DNA of 64,000 nucleotides from Branchiostoma floridae (taxonomy: Eukaryota; Chordata; Leptocardii; Amphioxiformes; Branchiostomatidae), in the NCBI RefSeq assembly GCF_000003815.2, contig NC_049986.1, positions 23,326,876 to 23,390,875 of the forward strand, written 5' to 3'. Position 1 is the stretch's first letter, and every line of letters begins with the position of its first letter. A program made the position numbers and the translations under genes. This document shows positions 10,998-21,625 of this stretch, in pieces. The notes below the pieces were generated by a model. The model saw nothing but the letters and a program-made list of their open reading frames with translations, did not search any database and was not told the origin of the DNA.

Positions 10998-12920
10998 ATG
11001 GATGAGACAAGCAACGAGAGTCCTGTGGGCGAACTGCCAACTGAACACCCTGGGGACGAGAGAAGCAGCGAGAGTCCTGTGGGCGAACTGTCAACTGTAC
11101 ACCCTGGGGACGAGAGAAGCAGCGAGATTCCTGTGGGCGAACTGCGAACTGAACACCCTGGGGACGAGAGAAGCAGCGAAATTCCTGTGGATGAACTACC
11201 AACTGTACACCCTGGGGACGAGAGAAGCAGCGAGATTCCTGTGGACGAACTGCCGACTGTACACCCTGGGGACAAGACAAGCAGCGAGATTCCTGTGGAC
11301 GAACCTCCAACTGGGCATCATTGGAACGAGACAGACATTAGCGAGAAATTAGACATGGGAAGGCAGCAGGACGAGGAAGAGGGTATTTTATATTGGGGAA
11401 AGAGCGAAGTAACATATGGCGATCCTCCCGCCACACAGGATCGAACAGAGCAGACGGAAGGGATTGCTGTGAAAGGTAGTGTGGAGAAAAACTTTACGAA
11501 TACGGAGCTTGACTTCAGAACAGCTTCAAAGAGTGATATATTCGGACACGCCTTGGCCAAACCCCATGCAGGTGAGAAACGTTATACATGTGACCAGTGC
11601 GACTATTCTGCTGCAAGGAAAGACTCTTTAGACCGCCACATTGCCAAACATACTGGAGAAAAACCCTACATATGTGGAGAGTGCGGGCACAGAACAGCTC
11701 ACAGGTCCGACTTAACCAAACACATGAGAATACATTCGGGTGATAAACCCTACAAATGTGACAAGTGCGACTATTCGTCGGTGCGAAAATGTGACTTGGA
11801 CAAGCACAAGTCTAAACACAGCAGAGAAACAGGGCAGACGGACAGGCTTGCGGTGAAAAGTAATGCGGAGAAACGCTTGATCTGTATAGAGTGTGACTAT
11901 AGAACAACTTCAAAGAGAGATTTGGTCAGACACGCCAGAACTCATACAGGGGAGAAACCTTATAAGTGTGACCAGTGCGACTTTTCTGCGGCAAGGAAAG
12001 ACCATTTAAACCGCCACATGTTCCAACACAGTGGAGTAAAACCCTACATGTGTGGAGATTGTGATTATAGAACAGTACGCAAGTCTGACTTGGCCACACA
12101 CATGGCAATACATACAGGTGAGAAACCCTACAAGTGTGGCAAGTGCGACTATTCGTCTGTACGAAAAAATGCCTTGAACAAACATCTTTCTATACACAGC
12201 AGAGAAGCAGAGCACTCGGGCAGGCTTGTAAAACGTACTAAGGAGAAACGCTTCGCATGTGAAAAGTGCGACTTCAAGGCATCTGCAAAGAAAGACTTAT
12301 CCAGGCACACCAGAACACACACAGGTGAGAAACCCCATAAGTGTGACCAGTGCGACTATTCTGCTGCACATGAATTTTATCTTAAGTTGCACATGGCTAA
12401 GCACTCCGGAGAGAAGCCCTACCTTTGCGACGAGTGCGAATTTAGGACGGCCCACCGGTCTGCTTTAGCCAAACATAAGAGAATAAAGCATACAGACGAG
12501 AAACCCTATAAGTGCGACCAATGTAATTATACAGCTCCAAGGAAAAGCTACTTGGACCAACACAAGCTGCGACACACAGGTGAGAAACCTCACTTGTGTT
12601 GGGAGTGCGGATACAGGACCTCCAACAGGTCTGGTCTGAACAAGCACATGAGAACGCACACGGGTGAAAAACCCTATAAGTGTGACCAGTGCAGCTATTG
12701 TGCTGCACAGAAAGGCAAGTTAGACCGTCACAAGCTCACGCATACTGGCGAGAAGCCCTACATGTGTGAAGAGTGTGGGTTCCGGACGGCTCATAGGGCT
12801 ACGCTGACCATTCATAAGAGAAAGCATACGGGCGAGAAACCTTACAAATGTGACCAATGTGACTATTCTACCCGAGCAAAAAATAACCTTAACAAACACA
12901 TGGTCCGACATACGTCTTAA
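10998..12920 (+). CDS. C2H2 zinc-finger protein, 640 aa (array gene 3)
   Basis: The start follows an acceptor (TTTCAG|AA ATGG). The N-terminus is acidic and made of six 18-residue repeats (GDERSSEIPVxELxTxHP; 11001-11324), followed by 15 complete fingers plus one Cys-less remnant (residues about 160-185). Fingers are grouped by two longer spacers of similar sequence (SREx... to EKR), implying duplication of a multi-finger block. Linkers are otherwise canonical TGEKPY. Ends cleanly after finger 15. Probable nuclear DNA-binding factor; target unknown. Polyadenylation signal AATAAA at about 13355. One of the best-preserved genes of the + half of the array. Confidence 0.92.
   Translation: MDETSNESPVGELPTEHPGDERSSESPVGELSTVHPGDERSSEIPVGELRTEHPGDERSSEIPVDELPTVHPGDERSSEIPVDELPTVHPGDKTSSEIPVDEPPTGHHWNETDISEKLDMGRQQDEEEGILYWGKSEVTYGDPPATQDRTEQTEGIAVKGSVEKNFTNTELDFRTASKSDIFGHALAKPHAGEKRYTCDQCDYSAARKDSLDRHIAKHTGEKPYICGECGHRTAHRSDLTKHMRIHSGDKPYKCDKCDYSSVRKCDLDKHKSKHSRETGQTDRLAVKSNAEKRLICIECDYRTTSKRDLVRHARTHTGEKPYKCDQCDFSAARKDHLNRHMFQHSGVKPYMCGDCDYRTVRKSDLATHMAIHTGEKPYKCGKCDYSSVRKNALNKHLSIHSREAEHSGRLVKRTKEKRFACEKCDFKASAKKDLSRHTRTHTGEKPHKCDQCDYSAAHEFYLKLHMAKHSGEKPYLCDECEFRTAHRSALAKHKRIKHTDEKPYKCDQCNYTAPRKSYLDQHKLRHTGEKPHLCWECGYRTSNRSGLNKHMRTHTGEKPYKCDQCSYCAAQKGKLDRHKLTHTGEKPYMCEECGFRTAHRATLTIHKRKHTGEKPYKCDQCDYSTRAKNNLNKHMVRHTS
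11001..11324 (+). repeat. Coding minisatellite, 54 bp x 6
   Basis: Six units of exactly 54 bases from 11001, each beginning GAC/T-GAG-A and ending CACCCTGGG, giving an 18-residue acidic Ser/Pro/Glu repeat. The unit length is a multiple of three, so copy-number change keeps the frame. Confidence 0.93.
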
Positions 12921-14420
12921 TAATATCGTTCACAGTGGAAAAATATACAGTTAACATGAAAGCTGGTAGACAAAGACTGAAGAACAATATAGTATATGTC
13001 TGCTCTAGTGTAACTTATTGTACATGTAACATGTAAATTGTAACTTATTGTAACTTATCGGGTCCGACTTTGTCTGAAACATTGTACGACAAAGGGTCCA
13101 ACCTGTCTTTAATCCACCCCATGGATAAATTTAACTTCATTCTAAGAGAAGAAAACCCTTACGGTGTACCTATAGGAAATATGTCGAAGCATTGTTAGAC
13201 CTTACAACCTTTAGTATGAATGATATATTTAAGTCAACATTTTGATAATTCGTACCTGTTTGTTATAGCACCATAAATGTATTAACGTGCATAGATCTAT
13301 AGGCATAGAAGGCGTTACGAAAGTCTCTGTACTCTGTACTGTCTCTATTGTGTCAATAAAGATGACACTTCATGACTAATGACTTTTACATGGCTATTAT
13401 ATACTAGTATGTTGTATATTTAAAGTGTGTATAAATTTTTAGACTTTGATGATATGTCGATTTATTAATAGTCAAATGTGTACTAGTAATGTTCTGCAAT
13501 GCAGAGAAGTGTATACGTCAGCGGACTTCATGTTTTTGTGGTGTAATCAATAAATTTCAAAGACAATATAACACTGTGCTCATATTGTCTATGCTTTTTA
13601 AATTTTTGTTTCATTTCATTTTTTTATATCATTGATAATTACTATTACTATAGTGTTTTATATGATATGAAAATATCTAATTTGTATGGAAAAATAAGAT
13701 GTACTGTTTGCACAATATAAGTTACAAAGCTGTCTAAAACACATTTTCGTGTTGTCCATACATGTCATCTATATGCACAATATATGGGTAGTGTACAATA
13801 GAGATGTATTGTTACCCAGGGTAGCCCACTCAGTGATTTACATGTACACTGCTTTGCAGTGGGGCCCTGCATTACATGTATGTATGTAACTATGTATGTA
13901 TGTATTACATGAAATTGAAATTTAACATTAACATATGGTGGCATACAACGTATAACGTACAATAAATGAATAACAATAGTAAAGATACTGATGTAAACAA
14001 TAACAACTAAATGATATTAATGATTTATACAAATCATGAAAGAATAATTATGGTAACGAGACTAATTAAAAATATATATAATGATATCAAAATAGATACT
14101 ACCAATGATAATTGTGATAATGCGTATCAATTTGATCAATAATTTTGGCATTTTCCCCTGCCATGTGATTTTTGACGATTCATACATTAACCACCTACCC
14201 GAAGTATGTTTGCTTAATCAGAGTTAAAGGAAATGTTCGCACGATATCCCTCAATTAAAACACGCGAAAACTGAAAGAAAGGGGTCCTAAATTATACCAA
14301 AGTAAGTAAACAATGACAAAAAAAAATCGTAGTTGTAGTGGAGTTAAAAGTTATACTGTGCAGCCATTGCTGTATGTATGTGTTACAGGCAAATATAATA
14401 AATTACCACCACAACGGCAT
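12921..14420. other. Intergenic, AT-rich; no gene seen
   Basis: 3' flank of the gene at 10998, followed by AT-rich sequence with short ATGT repeats (about 13876-13905). I see no open frame with coding character and no clear element ends. Confidence 0.6.
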
Positions 14421-14578
14421 GGGTAATCAGGTATATTAACTTTGACCTTTGACCCCATCATACCAGAAGGGTCAGTTTACCTCTCCGCCATTTTGGTTTC
14501 TCGGAGCACATATAGTTGCTTGCAGTTTTTCGCAGCAGTACATCGTCTCAGCAATATAGCAGGACCATAAACTGGCAG
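14421..14578 (+). promoter_or_regulatory. Zinc-finger promoter/first-exon module 5
   Basis: GGGTAATCAGGT (14421-14432), AACTTTGACCTTTGACCCC (14438-14456; contains TGACCTTTGACCC, a DR1-type nuclear-receptor element), CCGCCATTTTGG (14485-14496), first exon ending GGCAG|GTAAG with the donor at 14579. A G-rich tract follows at about 14698-14709. It serves the gene at 15088. Confidence 0.85.
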
Positions 14579-15087
14579 GTAAGACCCTTTTATATCTGTC
14601 TGTTCAGTCTTGTCTTGGCGTGATAATTCTTGAGTAGTCTAGTCAGGTTTGTGACTGGAATATCATCGTTAGTGTTGTGTCTTTTAGTACTACCGTAGGG
14701 GAGGGGGGCTTAAACCAGCGGTGGACGGTTTGGTACAAATCAAAGCATTCAACAATACTTAGCATGGTCCTCATGTTATGGTGAGGAGAATATTCTTGGC
14801 ATATCGTAAGGCACGGTCAGTTAATTAAGTTTGTGTATCATATGTGTGTGCGTGTGCATTTATGTGCAACTATTATTGAATTGCAAATTAAGTTCACATT
14901 GTTTTCAACAGTTCAGTCACTTAAAGTGAAGATGGACATTCAGTGGTTCATGTGCCCCATTGCACTTTGTGATAGTGGCCTGATAATGACGTGGATCAGA
15001 GTTGTCGTTCTTTTTTATTACAGTCAAGTTCAGTTCAGTCATCCATCTGGTGACACGGTTGTAATTGCTGTTTTTCATGTCTCAGAA

Positions 15088-16419
15088 ATGGAAGAAGCAA
15101 GTTGTGGCGCAGGGCATCCTGGGAACGATGAAGAAATGGTAGAACCAAGCTGTGATGTCTGGGATGATCCGGAAGTGGACACAGAAAGGCAGCAGGACGA
15201 GGGACAGGAAATCCTGTGGGAGGAAACGCAAAGTACGACTTCCAACCAGTGTGAGGAGAGAGGAGCCACACCACAGACACATGTACAGCCCCATACAGGC
15301 CAGATGGTAGCCTTAGTTGACACTGGAGCAGTATTTAGGGAGCATAATTACTCTAAAACGGCTGGCGTCCAGGCTAGGCAGGCGGATGGACATGATGCAA
15401 CAGATACCTCTGGTACAGCCCCTGTAGAGGAGGGTTCTTTACACAAGACGAAGAAGCCGCACAATAGTGGATTTTCTTCGCTGGTTAAAACAGGCTTAAA
15501 TAAACACAAGACTAAACGCACAAAACGCTTCGTATGTGGAGAGTGCGGATACAGGACGGTAAGTATGTCTTACCTTAACAAGCATATCAAGAAGCATCCA
15601 GCTAAGAAACCCTATAAGTGTAAAAAGTGTGACTTTTCTTCTGCACGGAAAAGGTGTTTAGCCACACACATGTTACGGCACACTGGTGAAAAACCCTTCA
15701 TGTGTGGGGAGTGCGGACACAGGACGGTTACTAAATCTGACCTAGCCAAACATATGAGAACACATACAGGTGAGAAACCTCACAAATGTGACCAGTGCGA
15801 CTTTGCCTCCGCATGTAAGGACCGTCTAAGGAGGCACATGTTTAAACATGGTGGTGAGAAACCCTTTCAGTGTGGAGAGTGCGGGTACAGGGCGATTGAT
15901 AGGTTTGATCTATCCATGCATATGAAAAGACATACAGATGGGAAATCCTTTAAATGTGATCAGTGCGACTTTTCTTCTGCGTGGAAAAGGAGTTTAGCCC
16001 GACACATGTTGGTACACACTGAAAATAAACCCTACATGTGTGGAGAGTGCGAGTACAAGACGACTGTGAAAAATTACCTTACCAAGCATATGAAGAAACA
16101 TACAGGTGAGAAACCCTTCAATTGTGATCAGTGCGACTACAGGACGATTACCAAAGATAACCTTACCAAACATATCAGAAAACATACGGGTGAAAAACCC
16201 TATAAGTGTGGAGAGTGTGAGTATCGGACGGCTGATAGGTCTCAACTATCCAAGCATATGAGAACACATACAGGTGAAAAACCCTATAAATGTGACCAGT
16301 GCGACTTTTCTGCTGCACAGAAAGGCAGTTTAGTCCTACACATGTCACGACCACGCTCGTACCCAGCGCCGCGAAGAAGCCATAGGTTTAGATTGTGGGC
16401 TCAACCAATACACAAATAA
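15088..16419 (+). CDS. C2H2 zinc-finger gene 4, interrupted by transposon (5' part)
   Basis: The start at 15088 follows CTCAG|AA ATGG, the array's standard acceptor/start. The upstream open frame from 14833 is intron. The N-terminus (MEEASCGAGHPGNDEEM...DTERQQDEGQEI) is acidic and shared with the gene at 20006. Nine complete fingers follow, and the tenth is cut after 'LVLHMSR' at 16351 by an inserted element. The last about 22 codons and stop are transposon sequence, which also supplies an AATAAA at about 16414. The remainder of the finger array resumes in the correct finger position at 16956. As it stands the allele codes for a protein with half the fingers (443 aa). Confidence 0.88.
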   Translation: MEEASCGAGHPGNDEEMVEPSCDVWDDPEVDTERQQDEGQEILWEETQSTTSNQCEERGATPQTHVQPHTGQMVALVDTGAVFREHNYSKTAGVQARQADGHDATDTSGTAPVEEGSLHKTKKPHNSGFSSLVKTGLNKHKTKRTKRFVCGECGYRTVSMSYLNKHIKKHPAKKPYKCKKCDFSSARKRCLATHMLRHTGEKPFMCGECGHRTVTKSDLAKHMRTHTGEKPHKCDQCDFASACKDRLRRHMFKHGGEKPFQCGECGYRAIDRFDLSMHMKRHTDGKSFKCDQCDFSSAWKRSLARHMLVHTENKPYMCGECEYKTTVKNYLTKHMKKHTGEKPFNCDQCDYRTITKDNLTKHIRKHTGEKPYKCGECEYRTADRSQLSKHMRTHTGEKPYKCDQCDFSAAQKGSLVLHMSRPRSYPAPRRSHRFRLWAQPIHK

Positions 16420-16947
16420 AACTATATGGAATCCACATCTGTCATTTTGTTTTGCTTTATGTTTGTCTCAATTACCTTAGCAAATCGTAAGTTGTGTGAC
16501 CATTCTGTGCGTCTCTATAGACTATACAACGTGAGACTGTACCCCAGTTAGCTAGCGTTTTCTACAGTTACCGAGGCGAAAACAAGACGAAAGTTTACTA
16601 TTTCGGGGGTAAAATGTTGCCACAATGGTGATACGTTATATCAAAGGGAACTTTAAAATGTACCTAATTTGGTGGCGCTGCGAGAGTGTTAGATTACCCC
16701 TCTAGATTGCCGAGAGGGGAGTTATGTCACGGAAGGGAGTTTGCTACGGTCAGCGCGTTTGGCCTTCTCCGCGGACGCGCCAGTAGCTCTCCTTCCCAGG
16801 TTTATATCGCTTCCCCCAGCATGCTTTGCGCGGAAAAGTTACACTCGTACCCAGGACACAAAGACTTGGTAAACACGAAAAGGCGCCCCGCTATGCTCAG
16901 TGGGCCCGGGGCGTGGATCTAATTAAAGGACGCTGTGGAGGAGCGTG
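16352..16947. mobile_element. 596-bp MITE (Mutator-like) inside zinc-finger coding exon
   Basis: Flanked by a perfect 9-base duplication, TGTCACGAC, at 16343-16351 and 16948-16956. Ends are inverted: CACGCTCGTACCCAGCG on the left and CGCTGTGGAGGAGCGTG on the right (first seven bases perfect). A 9-base target duplication suits Mutator-like elements. No transposase frame is visible, so it is non-autonomous. The flanking finger sequence is continuous across it. Confidence 0.88.
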
Positions 16948-17666
16948 TGTCACGACATACTGGCGAGAAACCCTTCATGTGTGGAGAGTGCGAGTTCAGG
17001 ACAGCTCACAGGTCTTCCCTAGCCAAACACAGGATGAAACATACAGGTGAAAATCCCCACAAATATGTGCAGTGGGACTATGCCTCCGCGCTGAAGACTG
17101 ACCTTAGGAAACACAAGTTTATATGTCATGACGAGAAACCTTACAAATGTGACCAGTGCGACTATTCCGCTGCACGGAAACGGTATTTGGATCAACACAT
17201 GGCTAATCACATCGGTAAGAAACCCTACATGTGTGAGAAATGTGGATATATGACTGCTGGCAGGTATGAACTATCAAGGCACATGAGGAAACATACAGGC
17301 GAAAAGCCCTACAAGTGCGACCAATGCGACTATTCTGCTGCACGGAAAGCACATTTAGACAAGCACATGGCAAAGCATACGGGTAACAAGCCCTACTTGT
17401 GTGAGCAGTGCGGGTACAGGTCAGCTAGCAAGTCTGACCTAACTGTACATCTAAGAAAACACACCGGTGAGAAACCTTACAAATGTGACCTGTGTGACCA
17501 TTCTACTACACGGAAAATATATTTGAACCAACACATGGCGACGCAGACAGGCAATAAACCCTACATGTGTGAGGTATGCGGTTACGGAGCAGTGAGCAAG
17601 TCTCGCTTATCTGTACACCTTAGAACACATACAGGTGACAAGCAGAAGAAGAAACACACGACCTAG
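16948..17666 (+). pseudogene. 3' half of zinc-finger gene 4, cut off by transposon
   Basis: Begins with the second copy of the target duplication, then the rest of the broken finger linker (SRHTGEKPF) and eight finger units to a stop at 17664-17666. One unit (HKYVQWDYAS) has lost both cysteines, and another ends in Gln instead of the last His (HMATQ). No promoter or start of its own is seen; a translation start at 16935 would lie in the transposon. Expression would need splicing or readthrough. Confidence 0.82.
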
Positions 17667-17704
17667 ACACCTTGTTTGCTTGGAGACAGCAAGACGGTTG
17701 TTAA

Positions 17705-17944
17705 GGTGTACTCTCACTGGACTTGGGGCACGCTTGCGGCATTGCGGGTTTCGAAAGATACTCAACGAATTTCAGAGATAACGAAGTTTCTTACTTTTTG
17801 TGTATTTTGTCGTCTTCTAAGTCATACTTTTCGGTATTACGCAATATTTAAATTTTGAAAAATCGGAGAAAATAACAAAACAGTGACGCAGTGAACGAAC
17901 CCCGCAATGCTGCAAGCGCGCCCCAAGTCCAGTGATAGTGCACC
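17705..17944. mobile_element. MITE with about 49-bp terminal inverted repeats
   Basis: Left end GGTGTACTCTCACTGGACTT and right end, read in reverse, GGTGCACTATCACTGGACTT; similarity continues for about 49 bases to a GCGGGTTTCG motif. A relative with the same ends is at 24194-24415. Confidence 0.75.
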
Positions 17945-18232
17945 GTTAGCTTTGTCTTTAACCGTGCATGTGAGAAAACACTCCGAGTGTGACGTGAAAA
18001 ATATTTCAAGTTGGATTGCTTTAACTTATTCCCCTAGACTGTATGTTGACTACACATCACTAATAATACTGTGCCGTCATTGTATACTTTATTAAGTTTT
18101 GTTACAACATTAAAAAATCGATAGGTTATGTTTATATCTTAGATTATTAGAAGTACGTTATGTTTAATTAAAATAAAAACGACCAGCTGTAAGTTGCAAA
18201 GCTGTTTGAAATGTGTATTTATTTGGTTCTAA

Positions 18233-18599
18233 GGCCACACCAATTTAATTTCTTGGTTCACGGATTTTTTCATAAAAAATATGGAGCGAGAGGGCGAAAT
18301 AAAAATAAAAATAAAAATTGTAAAATGGTTGGGGTAAAGGTAACGGCTAATCCAAAACATAAAGAATAAAAAGTTTTCAGCTTGAAAAAAGTAAAAAACA
18401 CTATTATTGTACAGTAACAGCACCTGTACCCTCACTTTAAGGAGCTTATAATATAAAGGCCAATTTGCTACACCAGAAAGTTGGTGAATGGTTTCATTTT
18501 GGGTGACAATTTGCTGAGTGGTAATTTTTATTTTTATTTTTTTCTCCAAAAAATAGGAGCGAGCGAATCCGTGAACCAAGAAATTAAATTTGTGTGGCC
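18233..18599. mobile_element. Harbinger-like MITE, 367 bp, TAA target duplication
   Basis: Inverted ends GGCCACACCAATTTAATTTC (left) and, in reverse, GGCCACACAAATTTAATTTC (right), extending into TTGGTTCACGGATT. TAA on both sides (18230-18232 and 18600-18602). Same end family as 58369-58748 and 63365-63610. Confidence 0.82.
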
Positions 18600-18759
18600 T
18601 AAAAATCAGTACATCAATGGAGAAGCTTTATTGACACGACAAAAAGTATAGTGTCTTTTGTAAGGTCAACTGTAAACCAGAGACAATATATCAATTATTT
18701 AAACAACGAATCAATCATTTTGACATTTTCCCATCAATGTGATGTCTGAATGTTCATGT

Positions 18760-18957
18760 AGTCTCTACCAGACTCCGGATCGCTGGAAAATCGTAGAAAT
18801 GGAACAAAAAGAGAGGAATATAACCAGCCAGGGAACAGCTCGCGATCCTAGGAGATCGCGTGCTGTTCCCTGGCCGGTTATATTCCTCTGGCCGGCTTAC
18901 TCCTTTATTTGTTCCATTTCTACGATTTTTCCAGCGATCCGGAGTCTGGTGGAGACT
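18760..18957. mobile_element. 198-bp foldback element, 11-bp target duplication
   Basis: Nearly the whole element is a palindrome: AGTCTCTACCAGACTCCGGA at the left and AGTCTCCACCAGACTCCGGA in reverse at the right, with arms of about 90 bases. Flanked by AATGTTCATGT at 18749-18759 and 18958-18968. Confidence 0.85.
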
Positions 18958-19204
18958 AATGTTCATGTATGTCTACCGAAAGTAAGGTGTCTGTCTAATC
19001 AGTGTGAAAGGCAATTTTCGCACGAATTCCCTCCAGTGCAAAATGCACGAAAACAAGAACAAAGGGTTCCAAATTAGAAACAAATCGTGTGAATACAAGA
19101 AATAGCGTCATTGCAGTGGAGTTATAAGTTTTACTGGGTAGTCCTTGTTCTATGTTTTTGTACAGGCTGTTAAACATAAATCGTCATTGCTTGTGAGTAA
19201 AATA

Positions 19205-19385
19205 CCGGTAATCAGGTATACAATATAAACTTTGACCTCCGCCCTCACAAGACCAGAGGGGTCAGTTTCTTCGCCGCCATTTTGGTTTGTCGGGAGCATC
19301 TTTTCTTTGCAGTACATGCAGTCCGTCGCAATTTTTTTACGACAAGACAACATCACTGCAAATTAGCAGGGCCACAATCCGACAG
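19205..19385 (+). promoter_or_regulatory. Zinc-finger promoter/first-exon module 6
   Basis: CCGGTAATCAGGT (19205-19217), AACTTTGACCTCC (19228-19240), GCCGCCATTTTGG (19273-19285), first exon ending GACAG|GTAAG with the donor at 19386. A G-rich tract follows at about 19491-19505. It serves the gene at 20006. Confidence 0.82.
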
Positions 19386-19517
19386 GTAAGGCATTTGTTA
19401 ACCGTGTTCTCCCTCTAGGATTGCTTATTTTTCAGTAGTCTGGAAACAGAGTTCTCTTTACTGGAAAGTTAGTGTTACATGTTCAGTTTGTAAGAGGGAG
19501 GGGGTGTTTCGAGCTGC

Positions 19518-19745
19518 GTGTATGTGCAGCTCTGTGTATATGTGTGCGTGTATGTGCATCTCTGTGTATATGTGTGCGTTAATGTGCAGCTCTGTATGTA
19601 TGTGTGCGTTAATGTGCAGCTCTGTGTATATGTGTGCGTTAATGTGCAGCTCTGTATGTATGTGTGCGTTAATGTGCATCTCTGTGTATATGTGTGCGTG
19701 TATGTACAGCTCTGTGTATTTGTGTGTGCATGCATGTGCAGCTCT
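19518..19745 (+). repeat. Intronic minisatellite, 30-bp unit
   Basis: About seven to eight units of the form CGTTAATGTGCAGCTCTGTG followed by TATATGTGTG. It accounts for the open frames seen in several phases here. Confidence 0.88.
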
Positions 19746-19759
19746 GTATATATATGTGC

Positions 19760-19796
19760 AAGGAGCTTTTATCAGTTTATCTGATAAAAGCTCCTT
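19760..19796. repeat. Perfect 16-bp hairpin
   Basis: AAGGAGCTTTTATCAG, loop TTTAT, then the exact reverse complement. It is embedded in GT-rich repeat sequence. A single half of it recurs at about 37236-37250. Confidence 0.85.
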
Positions 19797-20005
19797 GATA
19801 TGTGTGTGTGTGTGTGTGTGTATGTTCAGCTTTGTGTATATGTGTGTGCGTGTATGTTCGGTTACTGTTGAAAGCGAAAAACTAGGCCCAATGCCATAAT
19901 ATAATGTCCCATTGTACTCAATGATAGTTACTTAACACAGATGTATATATGGGCGTAATTATCAAAACTGCCGCTGATTTTACTTCTTATTTTTGCTACT
20001 CAGAA

Positions 20006-21625
20006 ATGGAAGAACCAAGCCGTGGTGCAGGGCATCCTGGGAATGATGAAGAAATGGAAGAGCCAAGCTGTGGTGCAGGGCATGCTGGGAACAATGCCGG
20101 GGAAGATCAGGAAGTAGACACAGAAAGGCAGCAGGACGAGGGGCAGGAAATTCTGAGGGAGGAAACACACAGTACGACTTCCAACCCGTCTGACTCTGAG
20201 GAGAGAGGAGCCACACCACAGGCACATGTACAGCCTCATACAGGCCAGATGGAAGCCTGGATACCGGCCTTGTTAGTAACAGTCGGCACTGGAGCACTCA
20301 CTGGGGAACAGAGTGACTCTAACACGGCTGGCGTCCAGGCTAGGCAAACGGATGCACATGATGCGACACAAACTGCTGGTGCTTCCCCTGTAGATGAAGG
20401 TTCTTTACACAAGACAAGAGAGAAGTGGTACAATTGTGACGAGTGCGACTTTTCTTCATCATCTAAAACAAGTGTAAAGAAACACAAGGCTAAGCACACA
20501 AAATCCTTCATGTGTGGAGAGTGTGGGTACAGGACAGTTGATAAATCTTCCCTATGCAAGCACATGAAAACTCATACAGGCGAGAAAGCCTTCAAATGTG
20601 GAGAGTGTGGATACAGGGCGGCAGTCAGGTTTCACCTGTCGGAACATATAAGAACACATACAGGCGAAAAGCCCTACAAGTGTGACCGGTGCGACTATTC
20701 CTCTGCATTTAAATCTGGTTTGAACAGACATATGATCAAACACACTGGAGAAAAACCTTACATGTGTGGAGAATGTGAATACAGGACTGCTGACAGGTCT
20801 TCCTTAACCGTACATATGAGAGAACATACAGGTCAGAAACCCTACAAGTGTGATCAGTGCAACTATTCCTCTGCACGGAAGAATCATCTTAGGAAACATG
20901 CAGTTGAGAAACATTCAGGTGAGAAACCCTACAAATGTGACCAGTGCGAATTTTCTTCTGTGTGGAAAAAGAGTTTAGACCTACACATGGCACGACACAC
21001 TGGTGAGAAGCCCTTCATGTGTGGAGAGTGCGAGTATCAGACGGCTGCTAGGCCTGACCTAGCCAAACATATGAGAAAACATACCGGTGACAAACCTCAC
21101 AAATGTGACCAGTGCGACTTTTCCTCTGCACGGAAGGATAATCTAAGGAAACACATGTTCAAACATACTGGTGATAAACCTTACAAATGTGAGCAGTGCG
21201 AATTTTCTTCTGTGTGGAAAAAGAGTTTAGACCTACACTTGTCACGACACGCTGGTGAAAAGCCCTTCATGTGTGGAGAGTGCGAGTATCGGACGGCTGC
21301 TAGGCCTGACCTAGCCAGACACATGACAAAACATACCGGTGACAAACCTCACAAATGTGACCAGTGCGACTATTCCTCTGCACGGAAGGATAATCTAAGG
21401 AAACACATGTTCAAACATGCTGGTGAGAAACTAGATGATTTCCATCCAGTCTTCGGAGAAAGCCACACCACCACTACAGTGGGTACAGAGACAGATGCTA
21501 GCCTGGATACAGTAACAGTTGGAAGTCGGGCAATTAATGGGGAGCAGAGTGACTTTAACATGGCTGGCGTCCAGGCTAGGCAGACGAATGGACACAATGC
21601 GGCACATGCCGCTGGTGCCCTGTAG
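20006..21625 (+). CDS. C2H2 zinc-finger protein, 539 aa (array gene 5), frameshifted C-terminus
   Basis: The start follows CTCAG|AA ATGG at 20003. The acidic N-terminus (MEEPSRGAGHPGNDEEME... DTERQQDEGQEI) pairs it with the gene at 15088. Twelve complete fingers follow; fingers 7-9 and 10-12 are a recent duplication of a three-finger block (SSVWKKSLDLH, AARPDLA, SSARKDNLRKH). After finger 12 the protein repeats the N-terminal linker (GEQSDxNxAGVQARQTxxH) but stops at 21623-21625. Compared with the first copy of the linker, four bases are missing just before the stop, so the stop results from a frameshift. Promoter is module 6. Confidence 0.9.
   Translation: MEEPSRGAGHPGNDEEMEEPSCGAGHAGNNAGEDQEVDTERQQDEGQEILREETHSTTSNPSDSEERGATPQAHVQPHTGQMEAWIPALLVTVGTGALTGEQSDSNTAGVQARQTDAHDATQTAGASPVDEGSLHKTREKWYNCDECDFSSSSKTSVKKHKAKHTKSFMCGECGYRTVDKSSLCKHMKTHTGEKAFKCGECGYRAAVRFHLSEHIRTHTGEKPYKCDRCDYSSAFKSGLNRHMIKHTGEKPYMCGECEYRTADRSSLTVHMREHTGQKPYKCDQCNYSSARKNHLRKHAVEKHSGEKPYKCDQCEFSSVWKKSLDLHMARHTGEKPFMCGECEYQTAARPDLAKHMRKHTGDKPHKCDQCDFSSARKDNLRKHMFKHTGDKPYKCEQCEFSSVWKKSLDLHLSRHAGEKPFMCGECEYRTAARPDLARHMTKHTGDKPHKCDQCDYSSARKDNLRKHMFKHAGEKLDDFHPVFGESHTTTTVGTETDASLDTVTVGSRAINGEQSDFNMAGVQARQTNGHNAAHAAGAL

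Noticed and set aside
14833-15087. N-terminal extension of zinc-finger gene 4
   Set aside because: The open frame begins with a non-ATG codon and covers the intron end; the acceptor CTCAG at 15081-15085 followed by AAATGG matches the sister genes.
19458-19899. Several Cys- or His/Thr-rich open frames on both strands
   Set aside because: They are translations of a 30-bp minisatellite; all frames are open because the unit is a multiple of three and lacks stops.
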